Shown piece after piece: positions 34,594 to 40,757 of a stretch of 64,000 nucleotides of DNA (position 1 is its first letter; every line of letters starts with the position of its first letter). The stretch is from Achromobacter aloeverae (GTDB taxonomy: Bacteria > Pseudomonadota > Gammaproteobacteria > Burkholderiales > Burkholderiaceae_B): contig NZ_PYAL01000004.1 in NCBI RefSeq assembly GCF_004121055.1, positions 310,001-374,000 of the forward strand, written 5' to 3'. The position numbers and the translations under genes are program-made. The notes below the pieces were generated by a model that made no database searches, was not told the DNA's origin, and worked only from the letters and a program-made list of their open reading frames with translations.

Positions 34594-35244
34594 TCAGGCA
34601 GGTTGGGTAAGTCCGTAAAACTCGCAGATAGCAGCATCGACGGCTGCGAGGTCATTGGGGATGTGCATGCCGTCAAACATGCCAGGAGGGGATTTGCAGC
34701 AGTCCTGCCCATTTGTCTGGGTCGCAAAGACGTGCTTGCCGTTAATCAGTTCGGCACGTAGGACGATGGTGAAATAGCCTTCGGGGACTACTTTCTCGTC
34801 AACCATCTTTCCCACGGTGCGCATGCGGATGTTCCCGAAATCGTCCGTCTGGGTATGAGCCATGATGTACACGCGCTTGTGTTCGGCCAAGTCCCCAGCA
34901 GCCTGGAAAATGTCCCAAGCGCCACGCCCGATATCTGCGAATTTCTGGAAGCCTGTTTCGGTACTGCGGCGCATCAACTCGTTTGTCAGGACGGCTTGAT
35001 AGTCATCGATGATGATGATGTCCCGGTCGGTCTTGCGCATCGCCTTCTCGATCAGAACCGGGTCATCGCTCTGGAATCGACAGCCGGTCTTGTCTTCCTG
35101 CGTACGCAATTTCCAATCAGTCGACTTGAACGGAAGGGGTTTCTTGATCGGCTGGATCAGCGTGATTTGATTGGGATCCAGGTTGAGGAGGCTGTAGCTC
35201 TTCCCGCTTCCTGACGGCCCCAAAACCATAACGGCGACGCTCAT
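34594..35244 (-). CDS. Sak4-like RecA-type ATPase (recombination)
   Basis: 216 residues. Walker A GPSGSGKSYS at residue 9, Walker B DIIIIDDYQ, and a RecA-like core including HTQTDD. This is the size and layout of Sak4 annealing ATPases, remote RecA homologues used by temperate phages for single-strand annealing. AGGAG precedes the ATG. Overlaps the C-terminal end of the 81-residue upstream gene by 128 bases. Confidence 0.82.
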   Translation of the reverse strand: MSVAVMVLGPSGSGKSYSLLNLDPNQITLIQPIKKPLPFKSTDWKLRTQEDKTGCRFQSDDPVLIEKAMRKTDRDIIIIDDYQAVLTNELMRRSTETGFQKFADIGRGAWDIFQAAGDLAEHKRVYIMAHTQTDDFGNIRMRTVGKMVDEKVVPEGYFTIVLRAELINGKHVFATQTNGQDCCKSPPGMFDGMHIPNDLAAVDAAICEFYGLTQPA

Positions 35245-35362
35245 ATTGAATCTCCTGTAATTCGTGCGATTCGGGCTTTTTGATGACTGCTATCTCTTCG
35301 CCCCGTCGTCCTCTTAGGTACACGTCCGGGACGCCAGGCGTGTAGAAATCTTCGGGCTTCAT
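35117..35362 (-). CDS. hypothetical protein overlapping the Sak4-like gene
   Basis: 81 residues from ATG 35362, which lies in an ATGA overlap with the 44-residue gene upstream; this coupling is the main reason to accept it. Its last 43 codons run in another frame inside the Sak4-like gene. Charged (RGRRGEEIAVIKKPESHELQ). It may really end earlier by frameshift; function unknown. Confidence 0.5.
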   Translation of the reverse strand: MKPEDFYTPGVPDVYLRGRRGEEIAVIKKPESHELQEIQYERRRYGFGAVRKREELQPPQPGSQSNHADPADQETPSVQVD

Positions 35363-35493
35363 TTCTGCGCCACTCTCGCCCATTGGTGCTGGGCTTGGAT
35401 TCGTTCGCTGTCTTCTGCATCCCATCGTCCTGCTAGGCCGAATAGGATTAGGATCAGGACTACCTTCCAACCGTGCCGCCGCAGATCATCCAT
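35359..35493 (-). CDS. 44-residue membrane peptide
   Basis: Starts within the end of the 113-residue gene and ends in ATGA with the next. After a basic start (MDDLRRHGWK) comes one membrane span (VVLILILFGLAG) and an acidic/amphipathic tail. Function unknown. Confidence 0.6.
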   Translation of the reverse strand: MDDLRRHGWKVVLILILFGLAGRWDAEDSERIQAQHQWARVAQK

Positions 35494-35827
35494 TGTTTTC
35501 TCCGGTGGCTTTGGCGATGGCTACGCGGGCCCGTATATTGGTAGTCTCCAGCGCCGGATCTCCTAGGCTGTTTTGCTTCATGTAATCTGATTTTTCTCTT
35601 TCCATGGCAATTAGGGCCTCAAGCAATTCAGGAGCAGCTGAAATTAGTCGGGCATCTTCTAGTTCATAGACATGCTCGGCAACTAATTCACCAATCCCAG
35701 AATATGCAATGTCATATGCACGCTCGCTGTTTGGTGCATGAATCCGATAGTTAGGAATGTCTGGGTTATTCCAATGCGCCCCACCATTGATTACGCGCCA
35801 AGGACCGGGTGTGTATTTATTCGTCAT
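35486..35827 (-). CDS. conserved phage protein of the TPGPW type
   Basis: 113 residues from ATG 35827 (ATGA overlap). MTNKYTPGPWRVI at the start and DARLISAAPELLEALI in the middle is a pattern found in many phage early proteins. The biochemical role is not known. Confidence 0.75.
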   Translation of the reverse strand: MTNKYTPGPWRVINGGAHWNNPDIPNYRIHAPNSERAYDIAYSGIGELVAEHVYELEDARLISAAPELLEALIAMEREKSDYMKQNSLGDPALETTNIRARVAIAKATGENNG

Positions 35828-36105
35828 GCCGCCCACCTTTGATTGATCTTTCGGTTTTCTTCCGCCAACTCTTCCTGCTCTTGCAGATGGTCGGCGAGGA
35901 TTTGTTCAAGCTGCCCCTGGCTCAGGCAGTGCGGTACTTCCGCCCCATTCACCCGCATCACCGCACGCTCGACGTACAGCCGGACCTTGCTCTCCGGATC
36001 GGGCGTGACGGTCCGCTCCGCGCAGTACAGGTCTATCTCTGCGTCTACCTCGAAGTCGATCCATTGGTTCGACAGAGGGGCAAAGGTGACGGTGATCGGG
36101 TCCAT
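35824..36105 (-). CDS. hypothetical phage protein, 93 residues
   Basis: Start ATG 36105 shares a base with the preceding stop (TAATG). A beta-rich N-terminal half (PITVTFAPLSNQWIDFEVDAE) is followed by a helix EEQEELAEENRKINQ-like region. Not recognised. Confidence 0.66.
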   Translation of the reverse strand: MDPITVTFAPLSNQWIDFEVDAEIDLYCAERTVTPDPESKVRLYVERAVMRVNGAEVPHCLSQGQLEQILADHLQEQEELAEENRKINQRWAA

Positions 36106-36341
36106 TACTGCCACCTTGTCCGGCGTTCCGGCTTAATCCCGTATTCGCGCAACACCTTCATGGCCCGGGCTTTCTTCCGTGGCGAGTAGCTGCGCATGTT
36201 GGCAAGCGTTTGGCGCGCTTTCTTGCCGCCGTACTGAATCAGGTCTATCCCGAGATCGCAGCACGTCACAGCAACAGGAACGAAGCCAACTCCGACGTCG
36301 ACGTACTCATACGGATCACACTTGCAGAACGGGCAGTCCAT
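36105..36341 (-). CDS. small zinc-binding protein, unknown
   Basis: 78 residues. MDCPFCKCDPYEYVDV and CC further on could bind zinc; the C-terminus is strongly basic (RSYSPRKKARAMKVLREYGIK split). Coupled on both sides by one-base overlaps. Could bind nucleic acid. Confidence 0.66.
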   Translation of the reverse strand: MDCPFCKCDPYEYVDVGVGFVPVAVTCCDLGIDLIQYGGKKARQTLANMRSYSPRKKARAMKVLREYGIKPERRTRWQ

Positions 36342-36616
36342 TACGCCTCCCTGGCTGCCAGCATGGCGTCGGCATATTCATAGGCCAGCGGAGGGACGCC
36401 CACGCGGCCTGGAATCGTCAATTCACCTTCAGGCGTGTGTTTGGTGACAGTCGCACCCATCATGATCAGGGCTTGCATGGCTTTGGCCGCGAAGTAGTCG
36501 CGCAGGGTCATGCCTTCGGCCAATCGCTTCGCAACGGTTTCGTTGCCGGGTTTGCTTGCCACGAAGGGGTCACACGGGAACGCAGGTCCGCCGTCGTTGA
36601 TTGCTTTCGGATCCAT
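36341..36616 (-). CDS. conserved phage protein of the GMTLRDYFAAKAMQ type
   Basis: 91 residues from ATG 36616. NDGGPAFPCDP and GMTLRDYFAAKAMQAL form a widespread early-phage protein pattern of unknown role. Coupled to both neighbours. Confidence 0.75.
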   Translation of the reverse strand: MDPKAINDGGPAFPCDPFVASKPGNETVAKRLAEGMTLRDYFAAKAMQALIMMGATVTKHTPEGELTIPGRVGVPPLAYEYADAMLAAREA

Positions 36617-36795
36617 CACGCCACCTTCACAAGGTTGCCGAAGTCATCAGTCACAGCGTCGCAAAGGGCGCCAGCTTGCCATCCGCTCACGCCCCTCAAG
36701 ACCACTAGAACCTTGAGCAACTTGCGGATGTGAAACCACGTCGCTATCTCGCTGCTTCCCATTCCAAGAATGTCGCTGTAATGGGCATTGGTCAT
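36616..36795 (-). CDS. 59-residue hypothetical protein
   Basis: ATG 36795 stands behind a strong site (GGAGGAAATC). The reading frame ends in TGATG with the next gene. Contains FHIRKLLKVLVVLRG, a likely amphipathic helix, and SEIATWF. Not recognised. Confidence 0.68.
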   Translation of the reverse strand: MTNAHYSDILGMGSSEIATWFHIRKLLKVLVVLRGVSGWQAGALCDAVTDDFGNLVKVA

Positions 36796-36914
36796 GATTT
36801 CCTCCGCTCCTTATTGCAGGTCATGTATGCGTAGATGCACTCGATTGGCGTACTCACGAACCAACTAAGCAATACGCCGATTCCGAGCGCGGATAGCTGG
36901 TCCAGGAGGGGCAT
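36792..36914 (-). CDS. 40-residue membrane peptide
   Basis: ATGA overlap with the next gene, 5 bases after the previous stop. One membrane span (LGIGVLLSWFVSTPI) and a basic C-terminus (NKERRKS). Function unknown. Confidence 0.58.
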   Translation of the reverse strand: MPLLDQLSALGIGVLLSWFVSTPIECIYAYMTCNKERRKS

Positions 36915-36919
36915 GACAG

Positions 36920-37141
36920 TCAGCCAATCAGCGTCGTAACGTCGAATTCTTCACCGTCTTCTTCGCAGCACTTGACCAACAGAGCTACTAGTCGGCGCGC
37001 AACGGCCAGGGTGAAGTCATAGTCAGCGACTGCGTTGTCAATGCCTGTTATCAAATCAATGGCAGCATTAGGCTCATCGCTATCAGCAATGGCATTGACA
37101 ATGTCAACAATCTCAACTGGGAGATTTAAAACAAGGGCCAT
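36920..37141 (-). CDS. small acidic protein, 73 residues
   Basis: Start at 37141 is set by GGAGAAGAAGAA in front of ATG, an identical leader to that of the gene starting at 37631. Leucine/valine-rich helices and an acidic end (CCEEDGEEFDVTTLIG). Not recognised. Confidence 0.68.
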   Translation of the reverse strand: MALVLNLPVEIVDIVNAIADSDEPNAAIDLITGIDNAVADYDFTLAVARRLVALLVKCCEEDGEEFDVTTLIG

Positions 37142-37175
37142 TTCTTCTTCTCCGTATCTCTGCTTCGTTTGGGGG

Positions 37176-37631
37176 TTAGGCGCGCTCAGCAAGCTGCGAG
37201 GCAATACTTGCGATTTGGCGCTTCACATACGCAACGGTCCGGTAGGTGCCGAGGGTTTGCAAATCGCGGTCATACTTGGGGCAGTGATCGCCGCTATGTG
37301 CACAGTCAAATCCGAGCCACCAGACGTGATCGGGCTCGCCCGGTTCAGGCCGATGGCAGATATGCTTAGATTCGTCGCCCGTCTCGGCGCAAAAGTCGGA
37401 GAAGGTCAGGCCCCAGTGGCATTCGACCGGCACAGCGTCATAATGCTTTTCAAAGTCTTGATGGCCTTTGGCAATACCGACGTAGCCGCAAAGCGCACCA
37501 GAAGGGCCGCGTACGATCAAGCAGGGAAGGCCGGTTGCCTCGTCCGTGAATTGAATCTTGTCCGGCTCTTGCTGCCATGGGCCATCGCCCCATTCCGACT
37601 TGTCTTTCGTGCGGTATTCGCGGTATTCCAT
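37176..37631 (-). CDS. hypothetical phage protein, 151 residues
   Basis: Begins MEYREYRTKDKSEWGDGPWQ; contains scattered Cys/His (VECHWGLTF, DFCAETGDESKHIC, CAHSGDHCPK) that could hold a metal. Mixed, soluble composition. Similar early-phage proteins are common; the role is unknown. Confidence 0.75.
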   Translation of the reverse strand: MEYREYRTKDKSEWGDGPWQQEPDKIQFTDEATGLPCLIVRGPSGALCGYVGIAKGHQDFEKHYDAVPVECHWGLTFSDFCAETGDESKHICHRPEPGEPDHVWWLGFDCAHSGDHCPKYDRDLQTLGTYRTVAYVKRQIASIASQLAERA

Positions 37632-37664
37632 TTCTTCTTCTCCATATCCCCGCCTATGCGGGTA

Positions 37665-37835
37665 TCAAGTGGGTTGGTTGTCGTACAGCTTTTCGTACAG
37701 ATCCGCTCGCGCACGCTCTTCGGCCGCCTTGACGCGCAGCTGATCTTCAATTTCTTGAGCCTTCATGCGTCCGTACAGAGCGCCATAGACGCCGCCAACA
37801 GCGAAGATCAACAAGTAGGTAAGAAAGTCGGCCAT
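37665..37835 (-). CDS. 56-residue membrane protein with coiled coil
   Basis: Starts 5 bases after the previous stop. N-terminal membrane span (FLTYLLIFAVGGVYGALYG) followed by a charged helix (RVKAAEERARADLYEKL). Layout resembles small phage inner-membrane proteins. Function unknown. Confidence 0.66.
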   Translation of the reverse strand: MADFLTYLLIFAVGGVYGALYGRMKAQEIEDQLRVKAAEERARADLYEKLYDNQPT

Positions 37836-37841
37836 AGGGCT

Positions 37842-38042
37842 TCAAACGCCCCAGCGCACAGCCGAGGGCGACAGAGCGGTGATGCCAAGGCATCGTTCGT
37901 AGATCGCGCAGCTATAGGCATGGCTGTAGTAGCGTGCCCAGTCCAGCGCCTCATCCCAATCCCGCGCGTAGTGCTGCTTCGTCTTGCCGTCGAATTGCGC
38001 TACCACCACGTAGCGGGCGAACAAGCGTTTGAGGATCGACAT
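37842..38042 (-). CDS. first gene of leftward early operon, unknown
   Basis: 66 residues (MSILKRLFARYVVVAQFDGK...). Behind AGGGAGAAC. Lies first after the leftward promoter at 38091-38119, so it is the earliest expressed gene of this arm. Contains ARDWDEALDWARYYSHAYSC, a short helical tract. Not recognised. Confidence 0.7.
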   Translation of the reverse strand: MSILKRLFARYVVVAQFDGKTKQHYARDWDEALDWARYYSHAYSCAIYERCLGITALSPSAVRWGV

Positions 38043-38090
38043 CTAGTTCTCCCTGCCTCGGTTAGGGGTGAGGCGTTAGTTATGAGACAT

Positions 38091-38119
38091 ATGATTAGCT
38101 ATCTCTTACCCTCTGTCAA
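38091..38119 (-). promoter_or_regulatory. leftward early promoter (PL-like)
   Basis: Minus-strand -35 TTGACA (38119-38114, perfect) and -10 AATCAT (38096-38091) with 17-base spacing. About 50 bases upstream of the first leftward gene. The partial palindrome around 38078-38102 (TAGTTATG...ATTAGCTA) could be an operator for the repressor. Confidence 0.7.
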
Positions 38120-38140
38120 GAGCTAAATCATGGCTTGGGC

Positions 38141-38171
38141 AAAAAAAAGAGCCCGGGGGCCACCCGAGCTC
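38141..38171 (-). terminator. rho-independent terminator of the repressor transcript
   Basis: Minus-strand stem GAGCTCGGG/CCCGGGCTC with one mismatch, followed by eight T. It closes the repressor-membrane peptide unit and separates it from the leftward early promoter. Confidence 0.82.
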
Positions 38172-38201
38172 AAAAAAATACGTTCTTCGTGGGGCGTTAG
38201 A

Positions 38202-38351
38202 TCATAGACCAACGCCTGTGTGAGTCGCCATGTAGCCAATGAGTAGAGCAAACGCCACGATCGCACTTAGCCACGCGATAAGACGTGTGACATGTTGTCC
38301 AAAATTTGGGGGTTGGCTCTGCCCCTCGTCTCTTTCACTTTCTATGCTCAA
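38202..38351 (-). CDS. TTG-started 49-residue membrane peptide, rex-like position
   Basis: TTG start at 38351 is preceded by GGAGGT at ideal distance, the best Shine-Dalgarno in the immunity region. Soluble N-terminal 24 residues (MSIESERDEGQSQPPNFGQ), then one membrane span (LIAWLSAIVAFALLIGYMA). Lies 50 bases after the repressor gene and before its terminator, so it would be made in the lysogen. By position it may be a superinfection exclusion or accessory lysogeny factor; this is inference. Confidence 0.68.
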   Translation of the reverse strand: MSIESERDEGQSQPPNFGQHVTRLIAWLSAIVAFALLIGYMATHTGVGL

Positions 38352-38401
38352 TTTTTGTTACCTCCAGGGTATTAAGAGGAATTGTTTGCACTAATGAAAG
38401 C

Positions 38402-38737
38402 TTAGGCGGCCTTGATTTTTTTCCCGCGCCGCTGGATTTTCGAGATCAGGAGCGCCAGCAGATCATCCTTGTCGTCTTGCGAAAGACAAGCATAGTCAGA
38501 TGGACTGACTCCTGGGAACGGCCATTCTGCCATCATTTCTCCCCTACCGGATTCGAGCCACTCTGCACTTACCCCTAGGACATTGGCAATCTTGACGAGA
38601 TAACGAGAACCCTCGTTTTTGTCCTTCTCCATCTGCCCGATGAGGGTCTGATGGCAGCCTACCTTCCGAGCAAGGGCCTCTTGAGAGAGCCCTTTCTCTA
38701 AGCGAATTTTCTTGAGACGGTTGCCTTTGGTGTCCAT
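38402..38737 (-). CDS. CI-type repressor without protease domain
   Basis: 111 residues from ATG 38737 (AAGGAT in front). HTH_XRE domain at residues 6-62: IRLEKGLSQEALARKVGCHQ then IGQMEKDKNEGSRYLVKIANVLGVSAEWL in pieces. The C-terminal 45 residues are short and lack the LexA-type Ser-Lys protease of lambda CI, so RecA-driven self-cleavage is not expected. ATG 38755 is an alternative start. Confidence 0.85.
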   Translation of the reverse strand: MDTKGNRLKKIRLEKGLSQEALARKVGCHQTLIGQMEKDKNEGSRYLVKIANVLGVSAEWLESGRGEMMAEWPFPGVSPSDYACLSQDDKDDLLALLISKIQRRGKKIKAA

Positions 38738-38773
38738 CCGGCAATCCTTGCACATACTGTCATGATATGGCTC

Positions 38774-38803
38774 TTGACCGAATAATGATCTGCCTCTTAG
38801 AAT
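38774..38803 (+). promoter_or_regulatory. rightward early promoter (PR-like), apparently leaderless
   Basis: -35 TTGACC (38774-38779), 18-base spacing, -10 TAGAAT (38798-38803, five of six consensus). The predicted start of transcription falls at or next to 38810, the A of the ATG of the Cro-like gene. On the opposite strand TATCAT near 38765 could serve the repressor promoter. Confidence 0.72.
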
Positions 38804-38809
38804 GGGCGC

Positions 38810-39034
38810 ATGAACGCGAAAACCCCCCGCCAGATGATCATCGCCCTTTTGGACTCCGGCCTGTCGCAAACCGCGATCAGCAGGGAGATTGGCGTCCACC
38901 AAACCCGAGTTGGACAGTTGTATTGGGGAAAGGGCAAGGGGGAGGGACTTCGGTATGGGCCCTACCTTCTTCTCACTTCTCTCTACAAGCGGACCATGCG
39001 GCAAAAAGCCAGACAGGAACGCCCTGTCGTTTGA
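38810..39034 (+). CDS. Cro-like helix-turn-helix protein
   Basis: 74 residues. HTH segment LSQTAISREIGVHQTRVGQL at 18-37. Divergent from the repressor gene, as Cro. No Shine-Dalgarno in front, in keeping with a leaderless mRNA from the promoter six bases upstream. The C-terminus is basic (LYKRTMRQKARQERPVV). Confidence 0.8.
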   Translation: MNAKTPRQMIIALLDSGLSQTAISREIGVHQTRVGQLYWGKGKGEGLRYGPYLLLTSLYKRTMRQKARQERPVV

Positions 39035-39048
39035 TCGATTCATTTGAA

Positions 39049-39077
39049 GCCCGTCCAGTGGTGACGGGCTCTTTTTT
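39049..39077 (+). terminator. rho-independent terminator after cro-like gene
   Basis: Stem GCCCGTC (39049-39055) with GACGGGC (39063-39069), loop CAGTGGT, then TCTTTTTT. Perfect 7-base stem. In the position of lambda tR1, so passage into the replication genes would need antitermination or the separate promoter downstream. Confidence 0.88.
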
Positions 39078-39088
39078 ACGTTCGATTT

Positions 39089-39112
39089 AACCCGTAATCC
39101 AACCCGTAATTC
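39089..39112 (+). repeat. tandem 12-base repeat AACCCGTAATCC, candidate regulator site
   Basis: AACCCGTAATCC (39089-39100) and AACCCGTAATTC (39101-39112) abut each other, 30-40 bases before the CII-like gene. A one-turn spacing is what dimeric activators such as lambda CII use. TAATAG at 39127-39132 could be the -10 of a promoter that they control. Confidence 0.55.
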
Positions 39113-39142
39113 CATTGTTTTTCACTAATAGAGAACAAAAAA

Positions 39143-39490
39143 ATGCCTGCAACTCAACAGCTTGCCTTGGTCGATGGCTTTTTAGCTCGATCTGAAATCA
39201 GTGAATGCCAGTCTTTCCGTGAGGCCGTCAGGTTGGCCTGGAAAACGCGGGTTCGTCCGAACATGACCAAGGCCCAGCTTGCCGAGGAAATCGGCGCGCA
39301 TGCCCCGCACGTCACGATCTGGTTTCACCCGGAGACCTACGACAAGCACGGGAACAGGAGGGCTGATTTGCCGGCTGAAAAGATTGCCGACGTGGAGCAA
39401 ATCTTGGGCAACCGCGCCATCACCCAATGGCTGGTGAAGCGGGCGGTGCTGAATCTGATGGAAGAGTACCAAGCCGATATGAGGCGCTAA
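39143..39490 (+). CDS. CII-like phage regulatory protein
   Basis: 115 residues. Central HTH-like MTKAQLAEEIGAHAPHVTIWF and a helical C-terminus (ITQWLVKRAVLNLMEEYQ). It sits after cro and before the replication genes, the place of cII. Weak ribosome site (AGAGAAC). Could act on the tandem repeats just upstream. Confidence 0.72.
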   Translation: MPATQQLALVDGFLARSEISECQSFREAVRLAWKTRVRPNMTKAQLAEEIGAHAPHVTIWFHPETYDKHGNRRADLPAEKIADVEQILGNRAITQWLVKRAVLNLMEEYQADMRR

Positions 39491-39678
39491 TGACCTATGA
39501 AGAAGCGGAGCAGTACGTAAGGAGCGTTCGCCAAGCAGTAAAGGCGGAGTGTGGAGACAACCTAGACGCAGCGTGGGAAGCCACGAATAAGCGCACCGAA
39601 GAAGACCCGAAGTTTGCCGAAGCCCTGCGCATGATTGGATTTCGGCATGTATTGGAAAGCCAACAGACGAGGCAGTGA
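39490..39678 (+). CDS. small acidic hypothetical protein
   Basis: 62 residues, ATG at 39490 overlapping the previous stop by one base (TAATG). Helical, charged (MTYEEAEQYVRSVRQAVKAE). Not recognised. Confidence 0.7.
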   Translation: MTYEEAEQYVRSVRQAVKAECGDNLDAAWEATNKRTEEDPKFAEALRMIGFRHVLESQQTRQ

Positions 39679-39679
39679 A

Positions 39680-40096
39680 ATGGAAGCCATCAGCGGAACC
39701 CGAAGAGCGATGAAGGAAATGTCCGATGGCACCATCCGCGTCCAGGTGGACATTGATCCTGCCTGCCGTGGGGAGTTCCTAAAGCTGTTCCCGTCAATCG
39801 ATATGCCGGTTGCCCTGGCCCCCCTTGTTGCCGACTTCGAGCGCCCCAAAACCGAGAATCCGGTTCTGCAACAAGATCAACAGCTTAAGGGTGGCGAACT
39901 GGCGAAGCTGGCCGGCATCTTCTGCCAGCAACCGGAGTTCTGGGAATTCGCTGGAGTTCCTGATGGTGAATGCGCCCGGGACTGGATCCTGGATATCTGC
40001 TGTATCAGTAGCAGGCGCGAGCTGGACCATAACCCAGTGGCGGCGCGCATCTTCCATGACCTCGTGCGCAAGCCCTACATGGAGTCGCGCAAATGA
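39680..40096 (+). CDS. hypothetical phage protein, 138 residues
   Basis: Start 39680 lies just after the previous stop with GAGG upstream. The C-terminal half KLAGIFCQQPEFWEFAGVP, then CARDWILDICCISSRRELD is a pattern met in early regions of other proteobacterial phages. The N-terminal half IRVQVDIDPACRGEFLKLFP looks like a small alpha/beta domain. Role unknown. Confidence 0.72.
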   Translation: MEAISGTRRAMKEMSDGTIRVQVDIDPACRGEFLKLFPSIDMPVALAPLVADFERPKTENPVLQQDQQLKGGELAKLAGIFCQQPEFWEFAGVPDGECARDWILDICCISSRRELDHNPVAARIFHDLVRKPYMESRK

Positions 40097-40356
40097 GCGA
40101 ATTCCAACCCGTCCGCACCAAAGCTGACTTGGACACTCTTGATGATGACGACATCGTTGCAGGCTATATGCATGGCCTGAACGGCGGCGACGAGCCAGGA
40201 AGCGATAAGAGCCGGTCCTTCTGGCATGGTTGGCGCAACGGAATGGTGGACAGCCGCCGCGCCGAGCCTGATTCGGCGCAGGGTGAATTGGCGCGTGAAC
40301 TCGTCGGCATCGGGTTGGAGTGCGTATTCGGCAGTTTCGGGGTGGAGTTGCACTGA
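40093..40356 (+). CDS. hypothetical phage protein, 87 residues
   Basis: ATGA overlap with the previous gene. DDDDIVAGYMHGLNG and SFWHGWRNGMVD are typical of a widespread small phage protein of unknown role. Confidence 0.72.
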   Translation: MSEFQPVRTKADLDTLDDDDIVAGYMHGLNGGDEPGSDKSRSFWHGWRNGMVDSRRAEPDSAQGELARELVGIGLECVFGSFGVELH

Positions 40357-40757
40357 TGCTCTCGCGCTCCAAGCCCCTCCGCCGTCGTCGTGCCGGTCTG
40401 CGCACGACCAAGACCCTGTACCGCAATCGTGCGCTGCTGGACCTGGCCGAGGGTCAGGAATGCTTGATCCGCATTCCTGGCGTCTGCTGTGGCGACAAGG
40501 AAACGACGGTTGCCTGCCACTCCAACGAATCTTTGTTTGGCAAGGCGAAGGGCCTCAAGGCCCACGATTGGGCGGCTGCCTGGGGCTGCTGGAAGTGTCA
40601 CGCCTTCGTGGATGCCGAATTCAAGGTTGCCCGCTCGATCCGGGATGCCTACCTGCGTGACGGCATCAAGCGCACGCGGCTGGCGCTGATGGATATGGGG
40701 AAGTGGCCGGCAGATGCAGAAGAGGGATATCAGTTGGTATTCGGGGAGGCTGAGTGA
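40356..40757 (+). CDS. DUF1364-type putative HNH nuclease
   Basis: 133 residues; ATG 40356 shares a base with the previous stop (TGATG). YRNRALLDLAEGQECLIRIPG, VACHSN, KAHDWAAAWGCWKCH and FVDAEFK show the Cys/His set of DUF1364 nuclease-like phage proteins. Probably a recombination or DNA-processing nuclease. Confidence 0.85.
   Translation: MLSRSKPLRRRRAGLRTTKTLYRNRALLDLAEGQECLIRIPGVCCGDKETTVACHSNESLFGKAKGLKAHDWAAAWGCWKCHAFVDAEFKVARSIRDAYLRDGIKRTRLALMDMGKWPADAEEGYQLVFGEAE

Noticed and set aside
32855-34618. 587-codon plus-strand frame across the early phage arm
   Set aside because: It runs antisense to four coupled genes with recognised motifs (Lar, Gp157, SSB-like, Sak4) and shows no motif itself.
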